DNA of 64,000 nucleotides, taken from Veillonella denticariosi JCM 15641. Lineage in GTDB: Bacteria > Bacillota > Negativicutes > Veillonellales > Veillonellaceae. The stretch covers positions 248,001 to 312,000 of the forward strand of contig NZ_PPDB01000001.1 in assembly GCF_002959855.1 (NCBI RefSeq). The letters are read 5' to 3'. Both the position numbers and the translations under genes were made by a program. Positions 44,045 to 51,956 of the stretch are shown one piece after another. How positions within the stretch are numbered: the stretch's first letter is position 1; each line of letters opens with the position of its first letter. The notes under the pieces were generated by a model. That model had not been told where the DNA came from. It saw only the letters and a program-made list of their open reading frames with translations, and ran no database searches.

Positions 44045-44803
44045 ATGACATTTGTAAATATGGAGCGCATCGAAAAGCGCTTTAACAATCAGCCTGTATT
44101 GCGCGACGTGTCGCTCAGGATGGATCGAGGGGAAATCGTATCCATCATCGGTCCTTCCGGTTCCGGTAAATCCACCTTTTTGCGATGTTTGGGGCAACTT
44201 GAAACCATCGATGGCGGATCTATTACTGTTGATGGAACCGTTCTTGCGAGCACTGATGAAAGCGGCGTCGTAAAATATGCGGATTCTCAGACTCAACATG
44301 ATTTACTGTTGCGTATGGGCATGGTATTTCAATCGTTTAACTTATTCCCGCACATGACGGTGCTCGACAATATCATGATTGCTCCGCATATGGTTAAAGG
44401 CATGAAAAAAGAAGATATACTGCCGATTGCTGAACGATTGCTGAACAAGGTCGGCTTGTGGGAGAAGCGTGATATGTACCCGTCCCGTTTATCTGGCGGT
44501 CAACAGCAGCGCGTGGCTATCGCCCGCGCTTTGGCGATGAATCCTGAAATCATGCTCTTTGATGAACCGACATCGGCCCTTGATCCGGAGTTGACCGGAG
44601 AGGTATTGAAAACGATAAAACAACTGGCGGATGACCACATGACGATGATCATCGTCACCCATGAAATGAATTTTGCCCGCGAAGTATCGGACCGCGTTAT
44701 CTTCATGGCGGACGGTGTCATTCAAGAGGAAGGCTCGCCGGAACAAATTTTTACGAATCCTCAGTCTCCAAGAACTAAGGCTTTCTTGGATAATATGTTA
44801 TAA
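44045..44803 (+). CDS. Amino-acid ABC transporter ATP-binding protein
   Basis: A 252-residue ATPase of the GlnQ type with Walker [11 protein letters not shown]-loop [13 protein letters not shown], signature [15 protein letters not shown], Walker [13 protein letters not shown] and H-loop [12 protein letters not shown]. An insertion of about 20 residues after the Walker A helix ([17 protein letters not shown]) is common in some Firmicute members. It follows the permease by 140 nt with its own GAGG site. The next gene starts 10 nt later. Confidence 0.95.
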   Translation: MTFVNMERIEKRFNNQPVLRDVSLRMDRGEIVSIIGPSGSGKSTFLRCLGQLETIDGGSITVDGTVLASTDESGVVKYADSQTQHDLLLRMGMVFQSFNLFPHMTVLDNIMIAPHMVKGMKKEDILPIAERLLNKVGLWEKRDMYPSRLSGGQQQRVAIARALAMNPEIMLFDEPTSALDPELTGEVLKTIKQLADDHMTMIIVTHEMNFAREVSDRVIFMADGVIQEEGSPEQIFTNPQSPRTKAFLDNML

Positions 44804-44812
44804 GGAGAAGCT

Positions 44813-46078
44813 ATGAAACTACGTTTAACCGCAGCGTTTATGGTTGTGACAGCACTTGTGGGGCCATTGGCCATGGCAGCAGATACGGAAGCGACGCCTC
44901 ATGCTATTGTGGAATCGCAAAAGGATTCGGCATCTATTTTGCCGGCTCAATATAAGTCGTATGCGACAAAGATGAATACGGTTGTAAAGGATTATAAAAA
45001 CGGATATACTTTCACCATTCCGTGGCGTGTTTCCGACGGCGTCATGGTGGATATGGATGTGCGCAGTGAAAGCGGGCATATTCAGGGGTATTCTTTTAAC
45101 TTGGCGGGACCGACCCAGGAAGATTCGTATACGGTTTCTTTCACGAAGCGTAACAACACGCCACAGGACGGTGTATCTCAGAAGGAATGGAACACGACTT
45201 GGTACGGTGTGCCGATCAAGGGCTTGAGCAATGAGCAATATCTCAGCATTTGGCGTCAACACAGCGATGTATTTGATGCGAATGATATCGAGGGCGGTTT
45301 TTTCGCTAAAAAAGGTGCTACAGCGGCCCGTTGGAACCGGACTACGCCGAAATCCTATGCGGAGATGACCTCTACGGAGTCTGTTCAATCCGTTTTTGAA
45401 GCGGAGTTTATCATGGATAAGGATCCGACTCATCGATATAATTTGGCCAGCACCTATCCTCCGTTCCAAAAGGACTTTATGGAACAGGGATTGCTCGAAA
45501 CGACGATACCGTCATTTGAGTTATTGAATCGCAAGAGCGGCTCGGGCACCATTAAAGGCGTACAGAAAATGCTCGCCGGTACAAGTGATATCAACGTGGT
45601 GGAAGGAATTAAATTTACATATCCGAAGGGCTTTACACGGATTAACGAAAAGGGAAAAATAGCATTTGCCAAGAACAACGTGAGACTCGATATTGAGTCT
45701 TTCACAATTCCTGTACAGGCGGTCAGCTCGGGTGTGCCGACGATGATGGGAAAACAGATGCTGGGCGATTACTATGTGAAACAGCTGGTGGAGGTGAATA
45801 AGGCCACGATTTCACGGTATGAAACGCATATCGTAGACGGAAACGTGATGTTCTACATTGCGGGACATATGAAGAATCCGAATACGGCCGATACATCCGC
45901 AGCGGCACAGGTATCCTTCGGAGCGACTATCATTCTCGGCAATGAAGGCAATGTGGCCGTGGCACGCATGATCGGACCTGCAGGCGTAACATTGGCGACG
46001 CCTGAATTTATCGACATTTTGGACGGCTTTAAATTGACTACGACATTGAATACAAACCAATCATCGCAAGTATTGTAA
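44813..46078 (+). CDS. Exported protein of unknown function
   Basis: A 421-residue protein I do not recognise. It has a signal peptide (KLRLTAAFMVVTALVGPLAMA) and no later membrane segment, so it should be periplasmic or secreted. The region 45-130 is beta-rich, with aromatic-alternating strands (YTFTIPWRVSD, SYTVSFTKRNN). The C-terminal half holds FTYPKGFTRINEKGKIAFAKNN and ends with VTLATPEFIDILDGFKLT, reminiscent of small stress-induced lipid- or membrane-associated exported domains. It starts 10 nt after the amino-acid ATPase gene, so it shares that transcript; whether it works with the transporter is unknown. Confidence 0.75.
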   Translation: MKLRLTAAFMVVTALVGPLAMAADTEATPHAIVESQKDSASILPAQYKSYATKMNTVVKDYKNGYTFTIPWRVSDGVMVDMDVRSESGHIQGYSFNLAGPTQEDSYTVSFTKRNNTPQDGVSQKEWNTTWYGVPIKGLSNEQYLSIWRQHSDVFDANDIEGGFFAKKGATAARWNRTTPKSYAEMTSTESVQSVFEAEFIMDKDPTHRYNLASTYPPFQKDFMEQGLLETTIPSFELLNRKSGSGTIKGVQKMLAGTSDINVVEGIKFTYPKGFTRINEKGKIAFAKNNVRLDIESFTIPVQAVSSGVPTMMGKQMLGDYYVKQLVEVNKATISRYETHIVDGNVMFYIAGHMKNPNTADTSAAAQVSFGATIILGNEGNVAVARMIGPAGVTLATPEFIDILDGFKLTTTLNTNQSSQVL

Positions 46079-46140
46079 GATCATATTACGTATTATGATA
46101 TGCAGAAATTTGTATTATTTGCATAATTTTTAAGAATCTG

Positions 46141-46149
46141 TGCTATAAT
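46141..46149 (+). promoter_or_regulatory. Extended -10 promoter of the UspA gene
   Basis: TGCTATAAT, a perfect extended -10, lies about 120 nt before the start codon; TTGCAT lies 19 nt upstream as a possible -35. Two small hairpins (TCCTC/GAGGA and ATCCC/GGGAT) occupy the leader. Confidence 0.55.
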
Positions 46150-46267
46150 GAGTATAAATCCTCAGAAAAAAAGAGGAGTTTTCCTTGCTTGTCTAGAATA
46201 TAGTAATATAGGCTAAACAATCTTTGATCATATCCCCTTTGAGGGATTAGAAATAGGAGGGGTTATT

Positions 46268-46714
46268 ATGGTTACCTACAAAACTATTGTCGTACCTACA
46301 GACGGCTCTGAAAATGCTAAGCGCGCATTGGAACATGCTCTCGCTGTAGCGGATCGCAACCACGCTGAATTGATTGTTGTTCACGTTGCTAATATTGTGT
46401 CTGCTATTTCCAATTTTGATCAAACTCCGATTTCCGGTGGTTATGTGTCCGAACAAATCGCTGAGGACATGGAGGAAACCGGCAAGGAAATCTTGAATGA
46501 TGTGGTGAAAGAAATCCCTGCAGGCGTTAAGGTTAAAAGTGTATTTGAAGTCGGTTCTCCTGGACCTGCATTGCTCGCTGTGGCAAAAAAATACAATGCG
46601 GACCTTATCGTAATGGGCAGCCGTGGTCTCGGACCATTGAAAGGCTTATTTATGGGTAGTGTAAGTAGCTATGTGACTAGCCATTCTACATGTCCTGTAC
46701 TAATCATTAAATAA
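46268..46714 (+). CDS. Universal stress protein, UspA family
   Basis: A 148-residue UspA-domain protein. It begins with the usual strand and Asp (TIVVPTDGSENAKRALEHAL) and keeps the ATP-binding pattern G-x2-G-x9-G-S in GSRGLGPLKGLFMGSVS, so it should bind ATP. The length fits a single domain. A strong ribosome site (TAGGAGGGG) and extended -10 promoter suggest high expression. It is a single gene ending at a strong terminator. Confidence 0.95.
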   Translation: MVTYKTIVVPTDGSENAKRALEHALAVADRNHAELIVVHVANIVSAISNFDQTPISGGYVSEQIAEDMEETGKEILNDVVKEIPAGVKVKSVFEVGSPGPALLAVAKKYNADLIVMGSRGLGPLKGLFMGSVSSYVTSHSTCPVLIIK

Positions 46715-46747
46715 TTATCGTCATAAGATGTTATAAATGAATTACAT

Positions 46748-46782
46748 AAAAAGGCTTTGTTCTATGAACAAAGTCTTTTTTT
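46748..46782 (+). terminator. Terminator after the UspA gene
   Basis: AAAAAGGCTTTGTTC pairs with GAACAAAGTCTTTTT (one mismatch, 3-nt loop), followed by TT. Confidence 0.9.
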
Positions 46783-46821
46783 ATGTATAATATACCTATA
46801 ATACATAGAAAGGGGATACCG

Positions 46822-47112
46822 ATGGGGGACACAAAAGAATCTTTAATCAAGTTAGCGGAACTATTTAAAATCCTTGGTGATCCGACACGCCTTACAATAG
46901 TGGAATTATTGTTGGATAATGAAATGTGCGTCAATCATATTGCGGAGACGATGGGGATGGGACAATCAGCCATATCTCATCAGCTGCGCGTGTTGCGTCA
47001 GGCTCGACTTGTTACATATCGTAAAGAAGGCAAGACCGTGTATTATTCACTCGATGATGATCACGTTGAAGGTCTCGTGCGAATGGGTATGGAACATGTG
47101 GCGCATCAATAG
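46822..47112 (+). CDS. ArsR/SmtB-family metal-responsive repressor (zinc-type site)
   Basis: A 96-residue winged-helix repressor (ILGDPTRLTIVELLL, then HTH with MGQSAISHQLRVLRQA). The last helix carries Asp79-x-His81 and His92-x2-His95, the exact spacing of the alpha-5 zinc/cobalt site of CzrA and SmtB. Cys36 sits at the alpha-3 position. It should release DNA when zinc or cobalt is high. The ATG at 46822 follows AAAGGGG. No efflux pump is adjacent; its targets are unknown and might include itself. Confidence 0.92.
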   Translation: MGDTKESLIKLAELFKILGDPTRLTIVELLLDNEMCVNHIAETMGMGQSAISHQLRVLRQARLVTYRKEGKTVYYSLDDDHVEGLVRMGMEHVAHQ

Positions 47113-47178
47113 CGTTCAATTTAAGGTCGCTTTTAAATATAGAAGATTGATATGTAAAATCTTTGAATACAGCATATA

Positions 47179-47215
47179 AAAACACATCTCGTCGTTTGTA
47201 CGAGATGTGTTTTGT
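47179..47215. terminator. Bidirectional terminator
   Basis: AAAACACATCTCGT pairs perfectly with ACGAGATGTGTTTT around 7 nt, between the ArsR gene and the convergent AEC carrier gene. Confidence 0.85.
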
Positions 47216-47293
47216 ATTATTTCAATTCATAGGATTAAATTTGCAACACGTTTTGTCCTATAACCCCGTTTTGTGCTATAATCCTGTTTTTTG

Positions 47294-48286
47294 TTAATAT
47301 AACGGAAATAAATAATATGCCAATGTGATAAATATAGGCATGGTCACAGCCGATAGAATGGTAGATCCCATGACGACCTGTGTCGCATATTCCGGATTGT
47401 TTTTCATTTCGATAGCGATGAGGGCCATATTGATGGCGCTCGGTACGCTGTAGGTGATGACGAGGGTCTGCGCCGCAATGGGATGCATCGGGCCGTAGAA
47501 CAGGATAAAGCAGATCGTTACAGCTGCCGCGAGGAGCGGGCTCACGATGAGCCGCAGGCTGCTCGCCAATAAAACATCGGATTTGAAGAAATTCAGCGGT
47601 GTTCTATTGATCTGTACGCCTAAAGCGAGCATCGCGATACCTACAAAGGCTTGTGCGAATATCGTGAGAGGTGCATAGGCGAAGATATTGTGCAAGTCGT
47701 AAGGTAGCAGTTTGCATAAGAGAGCTAGGGGCACAGCGTAGACCATGGGCATGTGAAATACGACTCTAAGTGCATCATGTGAGCTCAAGCGGCCCGCACC
47801 GGCCTGGTAGAACCCGAAGGTGTTGCTCGTGATGGTTTGAATGACCATGATCGATACTACGCTTAGAATACCGAGCTCCGCATAGGGGGTAGCACCGTCG
47901 ACGACATAAGGGACATTGCTGAATACGAAGAGCGCAAGTGCTACCCCCATATTACCGCAGTTATTGAACATAACGCAGTTTTTTAGGGTCGCTATCTTGG
48001 CGATATCGTATCCGTTTAGACGGCCGACGATACCCGAAATAATATAGTTCAGTATGAGGACACAGATGGCACAAAGCACGATTTCCAATGTGCTCCACGA
48101 AAACTTGGCTTCATATAAGGCTTTAAAGACAAAGGCCGGTAACAGTATATAGAAATTGAGTTTGCTCAGTGTGTATAAATCGAGTTTAAATTTTCTATCT
48201 AATACATAACCCATGCCGATGAGCATAAATATAGGGACCATGGAATTGATAAAAATATGGCCTATTAATTCGAATAAATTCATCAT
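47294..48286 (-). CDS. AEC-family (auxin efflux carrier-like) transporter
   Basis: A 330-residue membrane protein with about ten helices of the AEC superfamily, whose bacterial members move malate, malonate and other organic anions. Typical pieces are MVPIFMLIGMGYVLDRKF near the N-terminus, a central broken helix (NCVMFNNCGNMGVALALF) and LVITYSVPSAINMALIA in the second half. For an organism living on lactate and other organic acids, a dicarboxylate role is plausible but not shown. AGGTGAG precedes an ATGATG start. Confidence 0.88.
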   Translation of the reverse strand: MMNLFELIGHIFINSMVPIFMLIGMGYVLDRKFKLDLYTLSKLNFYILLPAFVFKALYEAKFSWSTLEIVLCAICVLILNYIISGIVGRLNGYDIAKIATLKNCVMFNNCGNMGVALALFVFSNVPYVVDGATPYAELGILSVVSIMVIQTITSNTFGFYQAGAGRLSSHDALRVVFHMPMVYAVPLALLCKLLPYDLHNIFAYAPLTIFAQAFVGIAMLALGVQINRTPLNFFKSDVLLASSLRLIVSPLLAAAVTICFILFYGPMHPIAAQTLVITYSVPSAINMALIAIEMKNNPEYATQVVMGSTILSAVTMPIFITLAYYLFPLY

Positions 48287-48627
48287 CTCACCTGAAATTT
48301 CTTTATTGATAGGATATAAAATATGACGCTTTGAGCATGAATATATACATTTGTTATACAGGTTTAGCGCATATAGATATTATAATATTTTCTATTATTA
48401 TCATACCATAGTACGTATATTTTGGGATCCTAAATTTTATCCATTATTCATGCTTATCATATACATTACTAGCATTTATGCATAGTAGTGTGAAAGTATA
48501 CAGTCAAAGAGAAATTTTTATAGTATAATATGAGTATATCGTATGTTCAGTATTTTGTATGAGTATTACCGTTGAAGATACCATGGCTTTCATAGAATGG
48601 AGCGATATGGGATATGCAGGAGGAATC
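48287..48627. other. Divergent AT-rich region upstream of modA
   Basis: 341 bp without a recognised gene. A TATAAT (48524-48529) about 100 nt before modA is the best -10 candidate, without a clear -35. No ModE-like dyad was recognised. Confidence 0.5.
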
Positions 48628-49416
48628 ATGAAGAAAATTCTAGTACTGTTAATGAGTATTTGCATGATTGTGTTTTTGGCAGGTTGCGGTAATGACAGCA
48701 GTAAAACTGCAGACTCAGCGAAGCCGAGTACATCCGAAAAGATTACGGTTCAAGCGGCGGCGAGTCTCAAAGGGGCCCTTACCGAATTGGCAGATACGTA
48801 TAAGAAGGACCATCATTTAGCGGACGATCAGATTGCTATTAACTTTGCAGGCTCCGGTACATTGCGTCAACAAATTGAACAGGGCGCACCGGCAAGTCTA
48901 TTTATTTCTGCGGACGAAAAAAATATGAAAATGTTACAGGAAAAGGACCTTGTAACTGATGTGAAACCGTTCGTTACAAATGAATTAGTTCTCGTTGTGC
49001 CGAAAGGTCAACCTCAAATCAGTTTGGATCAAATCACGACGGTGAAGCGTATTGTGTTGGGTAATCCTGAAACGGTGCCGGCCGGCAACTACGGTAAACA
49101 GGTATTAACAAAGATGGGCATATGGGATCAGGTGGAACCGAATGTAGTATACGCAAAAGATGTTAAAGCTGTAACGGCATCTATCAGTCAGGGCGCGGGG
49201 GATGCAGGTTTTATTTATAAAACGGATGCTATCGCGGCAGGCGATGCGGTGCAAATCGCGGCGGTAACACCTGCGGATTCTCATGACCCTGTTATCTACC
49301 CGATCGGTATCATTAAGAAGTATGATAACGCATTGGCAAAAGACTTCTATCAATATGTGATGAGCGATGAAGGTAAAAAGGTATTGGAAAAATACGGTTT
49401 CTCTACCGAAAAATAA
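48628..49416 (+). CDS. modA: Molybdate ABC transporter substrate-binding lipoprotein
   Basis: A 262-residue binding protein for molybdate/tungstate. A lipoprotein signal (IVFLAGCG) precedes ITVQAAASLKGALTELADTYKK, the diagnostic ModA start with the ligand-binding Ser, and later NFAGSGTLRQQIEQGAPASLFISAD in pieces, VPAGNYGKQVL and DAGFIYKTDA. The ATG at 48628 has AGGAGG at 6 nt. It feeds molybdenum to enzymes such as the hydroxylase at 24-31 kb. A stem-loop separates it from modB. Confidence 0.94.
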   Translation: MKKILVLLMSICMIVFLAGCGNDSSKTADSAKPSTSEKITVQAAASLKGALTELADTYKKDHHLADDQIAINFAGSGTLRQQIEQGAPASLFISADEKNMKMLQEKDLVTDVKPFVTNELVLVVPKGQPQISLDQITTVKRIVLGNPETVPAGNYGKQVLTKMGIWDQVEPNVVYAKDVKAVTASISQGAGDAGFIYKTDAIAAGDAVQIAAVTPADSHDPVIYPIGIIKKYDNALAKDFYQYVMSDEGKKVLEKYGFSTEK

Positions 49417-49420
49417 ATTT

Positions 49421-49450
49421 AAAACGCTAGCTTTGAAGGCTAGCGTTTTA
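49421..49450 (+). terminator. Intra-operon stem-loop between modA and modB
   Basis: AAAACGCTAGC and GCTAGCGTTTT form a perfect 11-bp stem with a 7-nt loop; the T-run is short. It probably gives excess ModA over ModBC. Confidence 0.75.
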
Positions 49451-49501
49451 TTATGATAGAATGAACATAATGAATTATGTATTTTAAGAAAGGGGGCAAC
49501 T

Positions 49502-50170
49502 ATGAGTCCTTTATGGTTGTCTATCTGGGTGGCAGGTGTTGCCCTCGTGTTTGTTATCATCGGCGGTCTGATTACCTGTTTCTTGATGAATCAATGTCGC
49601 TGGAACGGCGTTGCTATTATTGATGCGATTCTCACATTGCCTCTTGTGCTTCCTCCTGTGGTTGTAGGCTTTGCGCTGCTTATGATATTTACGCCCGGTT
49701 ATGCTTTCGGTGCATGGCTTGAAAGCCACGGTTTGGGCGTCGTCTTTTCCGCGGCCGGTGCCGTTGTGGCATCTTCTGTTATCGCTTTTCCGTTGTTTTA
49801 TCAGACGGTGCGTTCCGCATTGCAGTCCGTGGATCATAACATGGAGGATGTGGCGCGTACATTGGGGGCATCAGAATTGCGTATCTTCTTTACCATATCG
49901 ATTCCGTTGGCCTGGAAAGGCATTTTGACAGGCAGTATTCTCGCTTTTTGTCGTGCCATGGGCGAGTTCGGGGCAACCATTCTGATTGCCGGCAATATTC
50001 CGGGGCTCACACGCACTATGCCGCTTGCGATTTACTCCTATGTAGAAGCGGGGCAGTATATGGACGCCTTTGAACTGGTTATTTATATCTGTGTACTTAC
50101 ATTGGCTTTATTGAGCGGTATTCATATCCTTACAAAGGGAACTTTATTCCGTCAAATCGATCATAATTAG
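49502..50170 (+). CDS. modB: Molybdate ABC transporter permease
   Basis: A 222-residue permease with five or six helices. The coupling loop reads VARTLGASELRIFFTISIPLAWKG. Other ModB features are LPLVLPPVVVGFALL and FCRAMGEFGATILIAGNIPG. The ribosome site is AAAGGGGG. modC follows 10 nt later. Confidence 0.95.
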   Translation: MSPLWLSIWVAGVALVFVIIGGLITCFLMNQCRWNGVAIIDAILTLPLVLPPVVVGFALLMIFTPGYAFGAWLESHGLGVVFSAAGAVVASSVIAFPLFYQTVRSALQSVDHNMEDVARTLGASELRIFFTISIPLAWKGILTGSILAFCRAMGEFGATILIAGNIPGLTRTMPLAIYSYVEAGQYMDAFELVIYICVLTLALLSGIHILTKGTLFRQIDHN

Positions 50171-50180
50171 GGAGGGGACT

Positions 50181-50816
50181 ATGATAACTTTTTCTTTTTC
50201 CGTAGTCAGACCTTCCGTTATTGTGAAAGCTGACGGCGTTTTATCGAATGGAATCACGGTTTTGACGGGGCAATCCGGCAGCGGTAAAAGTACTTTCATT
50301 AAGTGCATCGCAGGCCTTGTGAAGCCTACGACGGGTATCGTTCGTTATGATGCAATCCCCTGGGTGGATAGAGACAGAAAAATTTGGGTGCCGGCTCAAG
50401 ATCGTCAAGTAGGATACATGCCGCAAGGGAATATCGTATTTCCTCATTTGTCGGTGGAAAATAACATCAAGTACAGTAAACGCGGAACGCCTGAAATGTG
50501 TGAGCGTTTATTGGCGCGACTGGGTCTTGAAAAGTACCGTCATACAAAGGCAGGGCAGTTATCCGGCGGCGAGCAGCAGCGAGTCGCATTGGGACGCGCT
50601 CTTTACTCGAAACCGACAATACTGTTGTTGGATGAACCGTTATCGGCGCTCGACTGGACTCTACGAAAACATGTGCGGGAGGATTTGGTATCCATTATCC
50701 GAGAATGGGATGTGCCGTGTGTATGGGTGACTCATGACGAGAGTGAAGCCGCAACGGTAGGCGATCGTCATTGGATTTGTGAAGGGGGGCACATTGTTAT
50801 ACCGGGAAATGGATAG
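50181..50816 (+). CDS. modC: Molybdate ABC transporter ATP-binding protein (short)
   Basis: A 211-residue ATPase with Walker A GQSGSGKST, signature LSGGEQQRVALGRAL, Walker B ILLLDEPLSALD and H-loop VTHDESEA. It stops right after the ATPase core; the C-terminal molybdate-binding MOP/TOBE domain of E. coli ModC (352 residues) is absent. Regulation by bound molybdate through that domain is therefore missing. The ATG follows GGGAGGGG. It is the last gene of the mod operon. Confidence 0.93.
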   Translation: MITFSFSVVRPSVIVKADGVLSNGITVLTGQSGSGKSTFIKCIAGLVKPTTGIVRYDAIPWVDRDRKIWVPAQDRQVGYMPQGNIVFPHLSVENNIKYSKRGTPEMCERLLARLGLEKYRHTKAGQLSGGEQQRVALGRALYSKPTILLLDEPLSALDWTLRKHVREDLVSIIREWDVPCVWVTHDESEAATVGDRHWICEGGHIVIPGNG

Positions 50817-50949
50817 CCTTATATAGCATGCAGGCGTCGCATTGAACGGCAACAATTATTTTGTTGTATATAACATAAATGCATTGAATTTAACATATGT
50901 TATTGCATATGACGTATAATAATGCTATAAATAGAGTATAAAAATATAT

Positions 50950-51036
50950 TGCCACTAGGGGTGCTTTTGCTGAGATTGAGTATTCAAAACCCTAGACCTG
51001 ATCCGGATAATACCGGCGTAGGAAAGTGGAGTGATA
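50950..51036 (+). promoter_or_regulatory. TPP (thiamine pyrophosphate) riboswitch
   Basis: The conserved THI box is easy to read: CTAGGGGTGC, GCTGAGAT, ACCCTAGACCTGATCCGGAT and AATACCGGCGTAGGAAAGTGG in two overlapping parts. It lies upstream of thiD and thiM-thiE. A terminator follows at 51051-51080, so TPP binding most likely ends transcription early. Confidence 0.97.
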
Positions 51037-51050
51037 CAGAATGCATAATT

Positions 51051-51080
51051 AGACCATTCCATTTTGGATGGTCTTTTTTT
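51051..51080 (+). terminator. Riboswitch expression-platform terminator
   Basis: AGACCATTCC pairs with GGATGGTCT (one mismatch) around a short loop, followed by a run of seven T. Its position 14 nt after the riboswitch suggests TPP-controlled termination. Confidence 0.85.
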
Positions 51081-51133
51081 ATCGGTTATTAAAGCACTCG
51101 GAGTGGGGGATGAATGAAGATATAGGAGGTATT

Positions 51134-51922
51134 ATGAAACTGCATACTGCATTGTCTATAGCCGGCACGGACCCGAGCGGCGGGGCGGGCATTATGGCTG
51201 ATTTAAAATCCTTTCAGAGTCGTCATGTTTACGGTATGGCCGTTGTAACCTCTGTAGTCGCGCAGAATACGACAGGCATTCATCATGTGGAACATGTGTC
51301 TCTTGAAAGTATTGAACAACAGCTGCACGACGTTTATTCGGATATTGAGCCGCAAGCGGTCAAGACGGGGATGATCGCCTTACCGGAGATGATGGATGTA
51401 ATCTATCCCTATTTGAATCAATCTATTCCGTATGTAATGGATCCCGTCATGATTGCTACCAGCGGAGACAGACTTGTGTCCGATGAAGCGATTAATTTTC
51501 TGAAAACGAAGCTTATCCCGTTGGCCAGTGTTGTAACGCCGAATCGCAGTGAGGCGGAGGTCCTGGCGGATATGGCTATTTCCTGTGAAAGTGACATCGC
51601 TACGGCGGCAAAGCGTATATTATCGGACATGGGACCGCAGGTTGTCGTTATCAAGGGTGGACATATAGGAAGAGATGCGACGGACTATGCTTTCACAAAA
51701 ACGGGGGAGGTCCGCTGCTGGACGAGCCCGAAATACGATACGATTCATACGCATGGTACGGGGTGTACCTTTTCGGCGATCATTACGGCGGAACTCGCTA
51801 AGGGGCGTGATGTGATGGATGCGATCGGTATCGCAAAGGAGTATATTTCGCTTGCCATTAAGCATAATCCGGGGCTGGGGCATGGTTGCGGTCCTGTTAA
51901 TCATATGGCGATGAAACAATAG
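51134..51922 (+). CDS. thiD: Hydroxymethylpyrimidine/phosphomethylpyrimidine kinase
   Basis: A 262-residue ribokinase-fold kinase phosphorylating HMP and HMP-P for thiamine synthesis or salvage. Signatures: ALSIAGTDPSGGAGIMADLK at the N-terminus, MDPVMIATSG, TPNRSEAEVL and the anion-hole motif THGTGCTFSAII. The ATG at 51134 has AGGAGG; the longer frame from 51068 overlaps the terminator. It is controlled by the TPP riboswitch. Confidence 0.95.
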   Translation: MKLHTALSIAGTDPSGGAGIMADLKSFQSRHVYGMAVVTSVVAQNTTGIHHVEHVSLESIEQQLHDVYSDIEPQAVKTGMIALPEMMDVIYPYLNQSIPYVMDPVMIATSGDRLVSDEAINFLKTKLIPLASVVTPNRSEAEVLADMAISCESDIATAAKRILSDMGPQVVVIKGGHIGRDATDYAFTKTGEVRCWTSPKYDTIHTHGTGCTFSAIITAELAKGRDVMDAIGIAKEYISLAIKHNPGLGHGCGPVNHMAMKQ

Positions 51923-51956
51923 GAGTAAGCGATGACTAGAATTATAGAGGTGAGTG

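Noticed and set aside
44825-45469. 214-codon minus-strand frame opposite the exported protein gene
   Set aside because: Arg/His-rich shadow translation; the plus frame has the signal peptide and ribosome site.
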